Positions 44,973-55,302 are shown, numbered from the stretch's first letter. The stretch is 64,000 bases of DNA from Akkermansiaceae bacterium UBA2381 (GCA_002344215.1 DDSV01000018.1:160879-224878); one strand, 5' to 3'. Notes: generated from the letters alone by a model not told the origin. Numbers and translations: made by a program.

Positions 44973-46145
44973 CTACAGGATCGCGATATCGGAATGTTCT
45001 CCGCGTTCGTAGACGACGTTCGCCCGGCCCACGAGGAGCGGATCGACCGAACCGATCAGCTTCGATTCCTTCTTCGAGTACGGCAGCTTGTGCAGGACAT
45101 AACGCATCGCGTTGAGGCGGGCGCGCTTTTTGCAGTCCGACTTCACCACCGTCCAGGGCGCGTCGGCCGTGTCGGTGTTGAAAAACATTGCTTCCTTGGC
45201 GGTGGTGTAGTCTTCCCACTTGTCGAGTGAAGCCATGTCGATGGGGGAAAGTTTCCACTGTTTCAAGGGGTGGGACTTGCGTTCCTTGAAACGGCGGCGC
45301 TGCTCTTTGCGGCTCACCGAGAACCAGAATTTGATGAGGTGGATGCCGCTGCGCGTGAGGTTGCGCTCAAACTCCGGGGCCTGACGCATGAACTCGGCAT
45401 ATTCCCCGTCGCTGCAGAAGCCCATGACCCGCTCGACCCCGGCGCGGTTATACCACGAGCGGTCCAGCAGCACGATCTCGCCGCGGGTAGGGAGGTGTTT
45501 CACGTAGCGCTGAAAATACCACTGGCCCTTTTCCTCCTCGGTAGGTTTCTCGAGCGCGACGACACGGGCACCGCGCGGATTGAGGTGCTCCATGAAGCGC
45601 TTGATTGCCCCGCCCTTACCCGCGGCGTCACGGCCTTCAAAAAGAATGATGACCCGCTGACCCGTCGCCCTGACCCAGGCCTGGAGTTTCAGGAGTTCGA
45701 CCTGCAGTTTGTATTTTTCGCGCTCGTAGTTGCGTCGCGACATCAGGTTCTTGTAGGGATACCCGCCGTCCCGCCATTCCTCGGAAAGCTCGAAATCAGA
45801 ACGCTCGCGTTTCACCGACTTGGCCAACTCAACGTGTTTGGCAAAGAGGTTTTTCAGGGCGAGGACATCGTCCGGAGAGGCTCCGGCGAGGATCGCCTCG
45901 AACGTGCCGAGCAGCTGGTCTCCGTCGCCGGTCGCATTTTTTTTGAGGATGTCCTCGACCGCTACCGCCTTCGATTCGCGGGCCGCCGAGGTCGATTCAG
46001 TGATCGAGTGCTCCTCGACCCCGGAAGCGGTGAGCGATGGCGAAACATCGCCTTCTTTTGCGCGTCGCGACGAACGGGAGGAGGATTTGCCTGACGGCTT
46101 CTTGATCGAAGAAGGGACGCGTTTGGGCCGGGTTTTTCGGGTCAT
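44973..46145 (-). CDS. ppk2: Polyphosphate kinase 2
   Basis: The 390-residue protein uses polyphosphate to phosphorylate nucleoside diphosphates (or, in reverse, makes polyP). Walker A is GRDAAGKGG (residues 171-179); the family signature follows as LDRSWYNRAGVERVMGFC, with KFWFSVSRKEQRRRF and WTVVKSDCKKRARLNAMRYVL (key part VKSDCKKRARLN). Class I length and motifs fit. The N-terminal 110 residues are rich in Ser/Lys/Arg and unlike the family core; their role is unknown. Confidence 0.93.
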   Translation of the reverse strand: MTRKTRPKRVPSSIKKPSGKSSSRSSRRAKEGDVSPSLTASGVEEHSITESTSAARESKAVAVEDILKKNATGDGDQLLGTFEAILAGASPDDVLALKNLFAKHVELAKSVKRERSDFELSEEWRDGGYPYKNLMSRRNYEREKYKLQVELLKLQAWVRATGQRVIILFEGRDAAGKGGAIKRFMEHLNPRGARVVALEKPTEEEKGQWYFQRYVKHLPTRGEIVLLDRSWYNRAGVERVMGFCSDGEYAEFMRQAPEFERNLTRSGIHLIKFWFSVSRKEQRRRFKERKSHPLKQWKLSPIDMASLDKWEDYTTAKEAMFFNTDTADAPWTVVKSDCKKRARLNAMRYVLHKLPYSKKESKLIGSVDPLLVGRANVVYERGEHSDIAIL

Positions 46146-46498
46146 GCGGATAAGAAGCGAGTTCCAACCGGGATTGTAAGGCATCGGGCTTGGGAGACGC
46201 AATTCCGGAGGGGGCCTCCAACCAGAGAATGACAAGAAACGCGCAGGGATCGGGGCTCCTCCCTTTTGCATTCGTCTTGGGATGCCTTCCGACTCTGTTG
46301 TCAGCCTAACCCGTCGAGTGAAGCCTTCGCCGAAACCGTGCCTTAATCAGTTGCGTTAGGCGATCCACCACCACCGCGAAGCGCATCTCAAGGCCCCGGC
46401 CATTCGTCATGCTCGCCTCCTGGCCCGGATCTTCGAAAAAATCGAAAAAATGCGGTAAGTTAATCGAACAGGACGCTGCCGTTCATCCTGAAGCCCCC
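46146..46498. other. Non-coding gap containing an attC-like site
   Basis: The 353-bp gap separates ppk2 (leftward) from the FAD oxidoreductase (rightward). At 46304-46361 GCCTAAC (46304-46310) and GTTAGGC (46355-46361) match the integron R'' (RYYYAAC) and R' (GTTRRRY) boxes exactly and lie 58 bp apart end to end, with inner TGA/TCA-AG/CT pairing possible. Downstream is a purine-rich stretch (about 46432-46470). I see no other gene or RNA. Confidence 0.5.
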
Positions 46499-47761
46499 AT
46501 GAAAAAACAAGACCCTTCCTGGAACCGTCGTCATTTTCTGCAGTCCTCCCTCATCGGTGCCGGTGCGGTGATTGCTTCGACGAATGAGACCACCGTTGCC
46601 GCCGAGTCAGACAGTAAAGAACCCGAGTTGACGCAGGAGGTAGACGTGCTTGTGGTCGGCGGGGGAACCGCCGGGACCGTCGCCGCGATCCAGGCGGGGC
46701 GCCTCGGCGCAAAAACCCTGCTCCTCGAGCGCAACAGCCAGCTTGGCGGCACCATGACGACCGGCGGGGTCGCCTTTCCCGGTCTCTTTGATGCCTGGGG
46801 CAAACAGGTCATCGCCGGGATTGGCTGGGAGCTCGTCAAGGAGAGCGTCGAACTCGACGGGGGAGAATTCCCGAACTTCGCCAAGGTCCCTCAGCGTCAC
46901 TGGCACAACCAGGTCTTCACCAACCAGTTCCTCTACGCCCTCCTCTGCGAGGAGAAATGTGTCGCTGCCGGAGTTGAGATCGCCTACTACGAATTTCCTC
47001 AAGTGGTCACCCGGGTTGAGCAGGGTTGGCAGGTTGATTGCGCCGGATTCGGGACAAAACGCCGCATCCTCTGCCGCCAGATCATTGATTGCACCGGCGG
47101 TGCCGAAGTCGTCGGTATGCTCGGATTCAACCGCCTCCGCGAGGAAGAGCGCCAGCCGGGTTCTTTCCTTTACATGCTGGGCGAAGCCCACGAACCCGGT
47201 CGCAACCAGATCCACCGGATCTACGTTCACGGGGCGGACTCAACGAACTCGCGCACCGCGACCGAGGCGAATCTTGCCGGTCGCAAATCCATCCTCGAAA
47301 AGGTGCGTCAGGACAAAAAGCGCCTCATGCACCTACAGCCCGAGACCGGCTTTCGCGAGAGCTACCGCATCGAGGGAGAGACGATGGTCACGGTGAATGA
47401 CTACACCACGGGTCGCCTCTTCGATGACGCGATCTCCTACGCCTTTTATCCCGTCGACCTGCACACCCGCGAAGGCGTCAAACCCCAGCCGCTCAAGCCC
47501 GGGGTCGTCCCGACGATTCCCCTGCGCGCCCTCATTCCCAAAGGCAGCCGCAACCTCATCGTGGCCGGCCGTTGCGTCAGCAGCGACCGCCTCGCGAACT
47601 CCGGCCTCCGCGTCCAGGCCTCGTGCATGGGCATGGGCCAGGCCGCCGGTGTCGCCGCCGCCCTTGCCGCAAAGGCAGGCACGACTCCGCTCGAAGTTCC
47701 CCTGACAGAGATCCACGAGCGCCTTCGGGAACACGGACAGATCGTGCCGGAAAAGGCTTGA
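46499..47761 (+). CDS. Tat-exported FAD-dependent oxidoreductase
   Basis: The 420-residue protein begins with a twin-arginine signal (NRRHFLQSSLIGAGAVIA, RR at residues 10-11), then a Rossmann dinucleotide fold VLVVGGGTAGTVAA and LLLERNSQLGGTMTTGG, typical of the FAD-dependent oxidoreductases often annotated in Verrucomicrobiota and Planctomycetota. The C-terminal GRCVSSDRLANSGLRVQASCMGMGQAAGVAA (key part GMGQAAG) is the second FAD-binding part. The substrate is unknown. Export would use the TatC at 37603. Confidence 0.88.
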   Translation: MKKQDPSWNRRHFLQSSLIGAGAVIASTNETTVAAESDSKEPELTQEVDVLVVGGGTAGTVAAIQAGRLGAKTLLLERNSQLGGTMTTGGVAFPGLFDAWGKQVIAGIGWELVKESVELDGGEFPNFAKVPQRHWHNQVFTNQFLYALLCEEKCVAAGVEIAYYEFPQVVTRVEQGWQVDCAGFGTKRRILCRQIIDCTGGAEVVGMLGFNRLREEERQPGSFLYMLGEAHEPGRNQIHRIYVHGADSTNSRTATEANLAGRKSILEKVRQDKKRLMHLQPETGFRESYRIEGETMVTVNDYTTGRLFDDAISYAFYPVDLHTREGVKPQPLKPGVVPTIPLRALIPKGSRNLIVAGRCVSSDRLANSGLRVQASCMGMGQAAGVAAALAAKAGTTPLEVPLTEIHERLREHGQIVPEKA

Positions 47762-47792
47762 AGAGCCGCCGAAGTGAAACGCGATTAATAAA

Positions 47793-47816
47793 GTAGCGAA
47801 GAACGTGAGTTCTTCG
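47793..47816. repeat. GTAG-type REP hairpin
   Basis: GTAG (47793-47796) precedes CGAAGAAC/GTTCTTCG (47797-47804 and 47809-47816, loop GTGA). It follows the oxidoreductase gene by about 30 bp and could act as its terminator, though no T-run is present. Confidence 0.5.
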
Positions 47817-47885
47817 TTCCCGCCGCCGGAACAACTCCCGTTTTTCGCAACTCACCATGCGCCATTCTCCTAACACTACTCCCAC

Positions 47886-48854
47886 ATGAGTCAGCGCTTC
47901 GTCACTCTGCTGACCGCGACCAGCTTTGTCGTCCTTGCCGTGACCGGGGTGATCGCCTTCATTTGGCCGTTCTCGCTGAATGTCGTCGGACTCCATGCGC
48001 TGATGGGTTTTGCCTTCGTCGCGCTGGTCGTCTTTCATGTTGCCGCCAGTTCCCGGGCGATGACGCGCCATCTGCGGAGCCCCATCCTCTGGATCGTTCT
48101 TTCCCTCACTGCCCTCGTCACCGTCTTCCTCTGGTGGCAGCCGCGCCCCGTCAAAGCGCTCCTCGGTTTGAGCGCCAATCTCGGTCCCGCTCTCGATCGC
48201 TTCGAAGTGAGTGAGCGCGGAATGGTCTATCGCTACAGCCCCGACCCGTCCTACAAGATGGTCCTCGAGATCCGCAGCGGAGCCTCCTACGATTCCGCAA
48301 ATCCTCCCCGCCTCGCCATCTGGCTCGAGAATCAGTCGCACTACCACATCAAAACCCTCCTTGAGCCCGGGGCCGCCGACAGCGAAACAATGCTCCCCTA
48401 CTGGGCCTTCAAAGTCGCCGGATGGAAGGCCGCCATTGAGGACGCGAAAAAGCGCGAAGCGTCTCTCGACGATCTCGTCGACGCCATCTCCAGCCCCACC
48501 GAAAACAGTTCCTTTGATCCGGCCGACTACATTCTCCCCCGAAAAACCGAGTCCTCCATGCCCTACCGGCTTCTTATCGAGATCAATCAACCGGGGGACC
48601 CGTCTGAAAAATCCGACGATCAGCCCTCGCTTGTCTATCAGGTCGAAATCGACAACTTCGATCCCCGCACGTTCCAGCTTCTCGACCTGGTCGGTTATCC
48701 CGTGAAAGAAGTGTCCGGAGACGGAGAGATCGAATGGCCGCTTTATTTTGCCGATGAACGCTTTGATTCCGCGCTGGATTTGATCGACAGCGCCTTGCTG
48801 ACGATTGAGCGGGAGCCGGGGGAATCGGAGCAGAACGGCTTAAGCGGCAAGTGA
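47886..48854 (+). CDS. Membrane protein with DUF4405-like N-terminus and periplasmic domain
   Basis: Of 322 residues, the first 110 form three to four membrane helices with conserved His (VVGLHALMGFAFVALVVFHV), a pattern found in the DUF4405 and cytochrome-b-like families; two His could ligate haem. The remaining 210 residues are beta-rich and soluble (YKMVLEIRSG, YQVEIDNFDP), probably periplasmic, and resemble DUF2271-like domains only weakly. It sits alone on the plus strand after the FAD oxidoreductase; electron transfer is a guess. Confidence 0.6.
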   Translation: MSQRFVTLLTATSFVVLAVTGVIAFIWPFSLNVVGLHALMGFAFVALVVFHVAASSRAMTRHLRSPILWIVLSLTALVTVFLWWQPRPVKALLGLSANLGPALDRFEVSERGMVYRYSPDPSYKMVLEIRSGASYDSANPPRLAIWLENQSHYHIKTLLEPGAADSETMLPYWAFKVAGWKAAIEDAKKREASLDDLVDAISSPTENSSFDPADYILPRKTESSMPYRLLIEINQPGDPSEKSDDQPSLVYQVEIDNFDPRTFQLLDLVGYPVKEVSGDGEIEWPLYFADERFDSALDLIDSALLTIEREPGESEQNGLSGK

Positions 48855-48991
48855 TGTCCAGCTCCAACCCTCCCCGCAGCAGCTGATAGAAGGGAGCCGC
48901 GGGGTTGAAAAGTGAATTCCCGGCGGAGTCCCGGCCCCAAGAAACCGGCTCGCATTTCCTTTCCGATTCTCTAAGGTGAACGTCCCAAAGG

Positions 48992-51526
48992 ATGGCAGGA
49001 GGAGACACAGACAGCGCCGGGGTGAAAATGACGCCCATGATGGTGCAGTATCAGGCGATGCGGCGCGAGCTGCCCGATGATGTGCTCCTGCTTTTCCGTC
49101 TTGGAGACTTTTACGAGATGTTCTTCGACGATGCGAAGATCGCCTCGCCCATCCTGAACGTCGCCCTCACCAAACGCAATGGCATGCCCATGTGCGGCGT
49201 GCCGCATCATGCGGCGGAGGGTTACCTCGCGAAGCTGATCCGCGCCGGAAAGCGGGTCGCCCTTGCGGAACAGACGACCGAGCCGCAGCCGGGAAAAATT
49301 GTCGAGCGGGCCATCAGCCAGATCATCAGCGCGGGCACGATCGACGATCTCAACCTGCTCGACTCGGCGAAATCGAACTACCTCGCGGCCGTCTTCCGGT
49401 CGAAAGGGCGCTACGGACTGGCCTATATCGAACACACCACCGGCGAATTCCGGCTCACCGAGTTCGGAGATCGCGGTGCCCTCGACGATGAACTCGCCCG
49501 GCTTCGTCCCGGTGAGCTGCTCTATTCCGAGGAACAGGCCGAGGCCTTTGACCTGTTGCCGAACGCGCAGCGCTACGATGCCTATCCCTTTCTCATCGAT
49601 CAGGCCGAATATGTCCTGAAGCAGCATTTCAAAGTCCAGTCTCTCGACGGTTATGGTTGTGCCGGGTTTCTCCCTGCGATCGGAGCGGCGGGGGCGATCC
49701 TCCACTACGTCGAGACCCAGTTGCGCCGCAGCGTCAGTCACTTGCGCACTCTCCAGGCTTACCGGACGGAGAACTACGTGCTCATCGACGCCTCCAGTCA
49801 GGCCAACCTCGACCTCGTCTCAAGCCGCTCCGGAGGAGTAAAAGCGTCTCTACTCGGCGCGATCGACCGGACCTCCACCCCGATGGGAGCGCGCAAACTC
49901 CGTCACTGGGTCCTGCACCCCATCCGCGATCTCGCCGCCCTTGTGGCCCGTCAGGACATGGTTGAATCGCTCATTCGCGAGCCCTTTCTACTCAACACCC
50001 TGCGTCGGGATTTCAGCGAGGTCCGCGATATCGAGAGGACGATCAGCCGGCTCAGCCAGGGATCGGGTAATGCCCGCGATCTGAAGTCGCTTGAGATGTC
50101 CCTGCGCAAAGTGCCCGATGTCCGCGAGCACCTCGCGGCACTGGAGGGAGGGGCGCTCGGAAGGGAACTCGGACAGCGGCTCGGGGATTTTTCCACGCTC
50201 GTCGAGCTGCTCGGTAAAGCCATCGCGGACGAGCCGCCCGCTTCGCTGAAAGAGGGAGGTATTTTTGCCGACGGATACAGCAGCGTCATCGACGAGTTGC
50301 GCCGCGCCGGAACCGACGGAAAACAGTGGGTCGCCGATCTTCAGGCCCGCGAGCAGGAGCGCACCGGAATCTCCTCGCTGAAAATCAAATACAACGCGGT
50401 TTTCGGTTATTTCATCGAGATCACCAACACTCACCTCGAGAAGGCTCCGCCCGAATACACCCGTAAGCAGACCATGAGCAATGCCGAGCGTTTTATCACG
50501 CCCGAGCTCAAGGAGGTCGAAAACAAAATCCTCGGGGCCGATGAGCGGCTCCGCACCCTCGAGTATCAGGAGTTCCTCATCCTGCGGGAGACCGTGCTGG
50601 AGCATCTCGAAGCCATTCAAACCACCGCCGCTGCGCTGGCCGAGATCGACGTGCTTGCCGCCTTCGCCGAGACGGCGCGGCTCTTCGGGTACTGTCGTCC
50701 TTTTCTCAACGACACCCGGAATCTGGTCATCCGGAACGGACGGCATCCTGTCCTCGATCAGAACATCGGCGAGGAGAAGTTTGTCCCGAATGACACGGCG
50801 ATGGAGTCGGAGACAAATCGTTTTATGCTCATCACCGGACCGAACATGGCCGGTAAGTCGACCTACATCCGTCAGGTCGCGCTGATTACCCTGATGGCCC
50901 AGATCGGGAGTTTTGTTCCCGCCGAAAGCGCCGAGATCGGCCTTGTCGACCGCATCTTCACCCGCGTCGGAGCAAGCGACGACATCGCCAAAGGCCAGTC
51001 CACCTTCATGGTCGAGATGACCGAGACCGCCCTCATCGCGAACAACGCGACCGAGCAAAGCCTCGTCATCCTCGATGAAATCGGACGCGGCACCGCCACT
51101 TACGACGGCCTTTCCATTGCCTGGAGCGTCGTCGAGCACCTCCACGACAAGGTCCGCTGCCGCACTCTCTTCGCAACGCACTACCACGAGCTGACCCAGC
51201 TCGCGAGTTCGCGTCCGGCGCTGAACAATTACAACATCGCCGTTCGTGAATGGAACGAGCAGATCATCTTCCTCCGTCAAATCGTGCCGGGAGCGGCGGA
51301 CAAGAGCTACGGCATCCAGGTGGCCCGTCTTGCCGGTTTGCCGGACTCCATCATTGCGAGAGCAAAGGAGATTCTTTCCGGACTCGAAGGCCAGCCAGGG
51401 CCTTCTGAAGGTCCGGTGGAAAAACCCGCCTTCGAAGTGGCTCCGAAAAAGCGTGTCCCAAATCGATCCGATGACAAGGTCGGTGAGGACCCGCCCGGAG
51501 AGACGCAGATGTTGTTGTTTAGTTAG
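48992..51526 (+). CDS. mutS: DNA mismatch repair protein MutS
   Basis: The 844-residue ATPase recognises base mismatches. The mismatch-binding motif FYE is at residues 40-42 (LGDFYEMF), the connector, lever (core) and clamp domains follow, and the ATPase has Walker A GPNMAGKSTY (about 616), Walker B LVILDEIGRGT and the signature region STFMVEMTE, then ATHYHEL. The C-terminus lacks an extended tail. mutS stands alone; mutL is not in the window. Start at ATG 48992 agrees with the family. Confidence 0.96.
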   Translation: MAGGDTDSAGVKMTPMMVQYQAMRRELPDDVLLLFRLGDFYEMFFDDAKIASPILNVALTKRNGMPMCGVPHHAAEGYLAKLIRAGKRVALAEQTTEPQPGKIVERAISQIISAGTIDDLNLLDSAKSNYLAAVFRSKGRYGLAYIEHTTGEFRLTEFGDRGALDDELARLRPGELLYSEEQAEAFDLLPNAQRYDAYPFLIDQAEYVLKQHFKVQSLDGYGCAGFLPAIGAAGAILHYVETQLRRSVSHLRTLQAYRTENYVLIDASSQANLDLVSSRSGGVKASLLGAIDRTSTPMGARKLRHWVLHPIRDLAALVARQDMVESLIREPFLLNTLRRDFSEVRDIERTISRLSQGSGNARDLKSLEMSLRKVPDVREHLAALEGGALGRELGQRLGDFSTLVELLGKAIADEPPASLKEGGIFADGYSSVIDELRRAGTDGKQWVADLQAREQERTGISSLKIKYNAVFGYFIEITNTHLEKAPPEYTRKQTMSNAERFITPELKEVENKILGADERLRTLEYQEFLILRETVLEHLEAIQTTAAALAEIDVLAAFAETARLFGYCRPFLNDTRNLVIRNGRHPVLDQNIGEEKFVPNDTAMESETNRFMLITGPNMAGKSTYIRQVALITLMAQIGSFVPAESAEIGLVDRIFTRVGASDDIAKGQSTFMVEMTETALIANNATEQSLVILDEIGRGTATYDGLSIAWSVVEHLHDKVRCRTLFATHYHELTQLASSRPALNNYNIAVREWNEQIIFLRQIVPGAADKSYGIQVARLAGLPDSIIARAKEILSGLEGQPGPSEGPVEKPAFEVAPKKRVPNRSDDKVGEDPPGETQMLLFS

Positions 51527-51533
51527 GACGGAA

Positions 51534-51860
51534 TCACGATCCGATCGCGAGCCAGTTGAACTCGACCGAATAGACCCGCGAAGATCGCCAGGTCGAAATG
51601 CGGGCGACAAATCCGAACTCGCTTACCAACTCCGCCGTGACCGTGATCCGTGCGCTGCTGCATTGATCCAGATCAAATCCGCTTAGACCGAGGTGGACGA
51701 CAGGGGGAGCGGAGAAGGGTGTGGCAAAGGCGATCTCGAAGGCAAAGGAGCGGATCGGATCCTCCTCACCCGCCGGGGCATCAAGAGTCCAGTCTTCCGT
51801 CTCCGTGCCGAGCGCGACGCTGGCGGAGAGGATGGTGAGGGGGAGGAGGTTGGTGCTCAT
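51534..51860 (-). CDS. Small exported H-type lectin domain protein
   Basis: The 108-residue protein begins with a signal peptide (MSTNLLPLTILSASVALG) and consists mainly of an H-type lectin (PF09458-like) fold: FEIAFATPFSAPPVVHLGLSGFD, RITVTAELVSEFGF and a closing STWRSSRVYSVEFNWLA. This family binds GalNAc-type sugars. Export and small size suggest a secreted or surface carbohydrate-binding protein. The gene is convergent with mutS, 7 bp away. Confidence 0.75.
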   Translation of the reverse strand: MSTNLLPLTILSASVALGTETEDWTLDAPAGEEDPIRSFAFEIAFATPFSAPPVVHLGLSGFDLDQCSSARITVTAELVSEFGFVARISTWRSSRVYSVEFNWLAIGS

Positions 51861-51940
51861 GTCGGAGATAATTCCCGACAAAAGCAGGCTTCCGGCCAAA
51901 TGACGATGGACTTGTTGTCAAAATGTCGGGGAATCGGGAG

Positions 51941-51963
51941 GACAGGCGTGCCTGTCGACAGGC
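51941..51963. repeat. Interleaved palindromes of GACAGGC
   Basis: GACAGGC, its complement GCCTGTC and again GACAGGC occur in direct succession (51941-51947, 51950-51956, 51957-51963; GT between the first two), giving two overlapping perfect palindromes. It lies upstream of the lectin gene and of the CobW promoter region; a repetitive extragenic element is the simplest reading. Confidence 0.55.
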
Positions 51964-51982
51964 GGTTGCGGGATGGCGACTA

Positions 51983-52016
51983 ACGCAAATGAGTTGCAAA
52001 TGCAATTGTATTGCGT
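51983..52016. promoter_or_regulatory. 34-bp dyad, possible metal-regulator (Fur/Zur-family) operator
   Basis: Two nested palindromes share one centre (between 51999 and 52000): outer ACGCAA (51983-51988) / TTGCGT (52011-52016) and inner TTGCA (51994-51998) / TGCAA (52001-52005). The site ends 25 bp before the CobW ATG, where a repressor would block transcription. CobW-family genes in many bacteria are controlled by Zur. The exact family box does not match a consensus I can quote, so the regulator is inferred. Confidence 0.45.
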
Positions 52017-52040
52017 GAGTGTGCCGGGATTGTCATTCCC

Positions 52041-53309
<1,269 letters not shown>

Positions 53310-53315
53310 GCCGCG

Positions 53316-53786
53316 ATGGAATCGCCCGACTCCATTCCCCGTGAGAGGCGGACATTTCTTCCGCCGCATGCCCGGATTTTGCGACTCGACTTCTCTCAGC
53401 TTGGTCGACCGGTCCGGCCCCGGGCGATCGAGGATCGCGCCGCCGGGACCGAGCGAATGGTGAGGCGGCTTCTCGCGATCGTGCGCGAGCACCGTGCCAG
53501 CGCCCGGCGTGTTGGATCGCCGTTCGATGACACGGCCTTGCGCGCCGTCCTTTACGCCCTCCGCGTCGAGTCCCTCGGCGGAGATCCGCAGGCACTCCTG
53601 CAAGATCCCGATCCGGTCGCCGCCTGGCTGCGGCAGGCGCTTTTTCAAGACCTGCTTGAGGAACCGAGCCACGTGTTTTTCACCACGCGAATCAACGAAG
53701 ATACGGTCCGCTACGAGGCGATGGAGGCTGCTTTCTGGCGCGAATGCCTCGCGGAGCTGGGGGAGCAGGTCTTGGGGAGCCCATGA
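53316..53786 (+). CDS. Hypothetical protein in CobW operon (156 aa)
   Basis: The protein is soluble, Arg- and Leu-rich and mostly helical (RAIEDRAAGTERMVRRLLAIV). It has a segment TRINEDTVRYEAMEAAFWRE. No signal peptide and no family recognised. It lies 6 bp after cobW and overlaps the next gene by 4 bp (ATGA), so it is almost surely co-translated with both. A partner or client of the GTPase is a guess from context. Confidence 0.6.
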   Translation: MESPDSIPRERRTFLPPHARILRLDFSQLGRPVRPRAIEDRAAGTERMVRRLLAIVREHRASARRVGSPFDDTALRAVLYALRVESLGGDPQALLQDPDPVAAWLRQALFQDLLEEPSHVFFTTRINEDTVRYEAMEAAFWRECLAELGEQVLGSP

Positions 53787-54364
53787 AAACTCTAACAAAA
53801 CACTACCCGGTCGCCGCCATCCTGCGGGATTTCACTGACGCCCTCGCCCAGCAGATGTTTTACTGGGGGCGCGATGTGATTCATCCGTCGGGAAATCTCC
53901 TCGTCGCCCGCGGTTTCGACCGGCGCAAGTCCGGGGGGCTCGACGGCACGAGTTGCTACCGACTCCGCCTGGAAAGGGGCGTCGTCGAACTGCACGGAGC
54001 CTGTGCCGGATGGTATCCCGAAAACTCCGGAGAGCCGGGTTTTCTCTACATCCGTAAGCGGCATCGCTGCTATCTTTACGAAGGCTCTGAGCCGCCCGCT
54101 CCGGGACTTTATCACAACGAACTCCTCCGCACCTCACCGGGGGCGGAATTACTCGAACGGAGCAGACATTTTCTGGACTGGTGGCTCTCCTACGAAACCT
54201 GGATAGCCGAGCTCAACGGACCCGACTACCGCAACACCTGCCACCGAACTTTCGCGAAGTTGCCGAAGTCGGTTCCCTGGCTGCCACCCGCCGCCGCCCT
54301 CGATTGGCTCCGCGCCTATCATTGCGATCCGGAAGCGGCGGGAAGGGCCCGCCGGAAATCATGA
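53783..54364 (+). CDS. Hypothetical protein in CobW operon (193 aa)
   Basis: Soluble protein with many aromatic and Cys residues: QQMFYWGRDVIHPSGNLLV, GTSCYRLRL, CHRTFAKLP. His/Cys positions might bind metal, but no motif is defined. Both ends overlap neighbouring genes by 4 bp (ATGA at start, ATGA at stop), giving strong translational coupling. I do not recognise a family. It is likely to act with the CobW-like proteins. Confidence 0.6.
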   Translation: MKTLTKHYPVAAILRDFTDALAQQMFYWGRDVIHPSGNLLVARGFDRRKSGGLDGTSCYRLRLERGVVELHGACAGWYPENSGEPGFLYIRKRHRCYLYEGSEPPAPGLYHNELLRTSPGAELLERSRHFLDWWLSYETWIAELNGPDYRNTCHRTFAKLPKSVPWLPPAAALDWLRAYHCDPEAAGRARRKS

Positions 54365-55302
54365 AACCCCTCCTCTTCCTCACCGGCTTTCTCGGTGCCG
54401 GGAAGACGACCCTGCTGCGCGGGATCCTGACCGAATCTCAGAAACTCGGGAGATCCTGCGACGTGATCCTGAATGATTTCGAAAACGCCGAGATCGATGC
54501 CGCGACCCTGCCGTCCTACGCGGCCTCGATCGCTCCGATCGCGGCGAGCTGCGCCTGTTGCGACAGCCTTGAGAATCTTGTGCAACTCGCCCTCGCCGCG
54601 CAGGCGAGCCGGGGCGACGCGCTCCTCGTCGAGCTGAATGGCACGGCCGATCCGCTTCCGCTGCTGGAGAGCTTCACATTGCTTGAGGAAAAGCTGCCCT
54701 TCTTTCCGCGCTGGCAGGTCGCGGTGATCCACGCGCGGAACTGGGGCCGCCGCGGCGACTTCGCGGCGCTCGAGCGTCGCCAGCTTGAGACGGCAACGCA
54801 TTGGGTGCTGACCCACGCGGAATCGCTCACGGCGCGTGAGTTGCGGGTACTTTCAAAAGGGGTCGCCTCGGTGAATCCCCACGCCAAACGCAGTCATGCG
54901 CATGGCCTTGCTGCCGATCTTCTCATCGGCCGGGGTGGGCCGGAGGCGGTATCGTTTCTCGCTGGCGGGAGGCACCGTCATGACCACGTCCACGCCCTAT
55001 CACACCGCTTCACCGGTTGTCAGGTTCCGTTGCCGGGACACTACCGCAGTGAGGAAGTGATCGCCCTGTTTCATGCCCTGCCGCCCGTGGTGGTGCGCGC
55101 GAAAGCTCTTGTTCGCCTCCGCGATCGCCCGGGGAGCCGTTGGCTTTTTGGCCGCAGCATCGATGATCCTGTGGATGATCCCTATGAGGTCGACGGTCTC
55201 GCCAAGGCTCCGTCCTCCCTTGTCTGTATCGGACCCGGCCTCGATCCGGAGGTGATCAGGGGCCTGGTCGCGGAGATCCTGCACGGAGTAAGTCTGCCTT
55301 GA
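54361..55302 (+). CDS. Second CobW-like GTPase, divergent
   Basis: The 313-residue protein has P-loop GFLGAGKT (residues 9-16), a CxCC variant SCACC (63-67), and then a degraded G4 motif (THAES where NKxD is usual), so GTP may not be the specific nucleotide. A His-rich loop (GGRHRHDHVHALSH, near residue 205) may bind metal. The C-terminal CobW region is shorter. It starts with an ATGA overlap in the four-gene unit. A paralog of the first CobW with a changed role is likely. Confidence 0.8.
   Translation: MKPLLFLTGFLGAGKTTLLRGILTESQKLGRSCDVILNDFENAEIDAATLPSYAASIAPIAASCACCDSLENLVQLALAAQASRGDALLVELNGTADPLPLLESFTLLEEKLPFFPRWQVAVIHARNWGRRGDFAALERRQLETATHWVLTHAESLTARELRVLSKGVASVNPHAKRSHAHGLAADLLIGRGGPEAVSFLAGGRHRHDHVHALSHRFTGCQVPLPGHYRSEEVIALFHALPPVVVRAKALVRLRDRPGSRWLFGRSIDDPVDDPYEVDGLAKAPSSLVCIGPGLDPEVIRGLVAEILHGVSLP

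Noticed and set aside
49988..51610. 540-residue antisense ORF opposite mutS, and similar long antisense ORFs opposite ftsK, cobW and alaS
   Set aside because: The sense genes have complete conserved motifs; the antisense translations are low-complexity His/Asp/Arg-rich shadows typical of GC-rich coding DNA.
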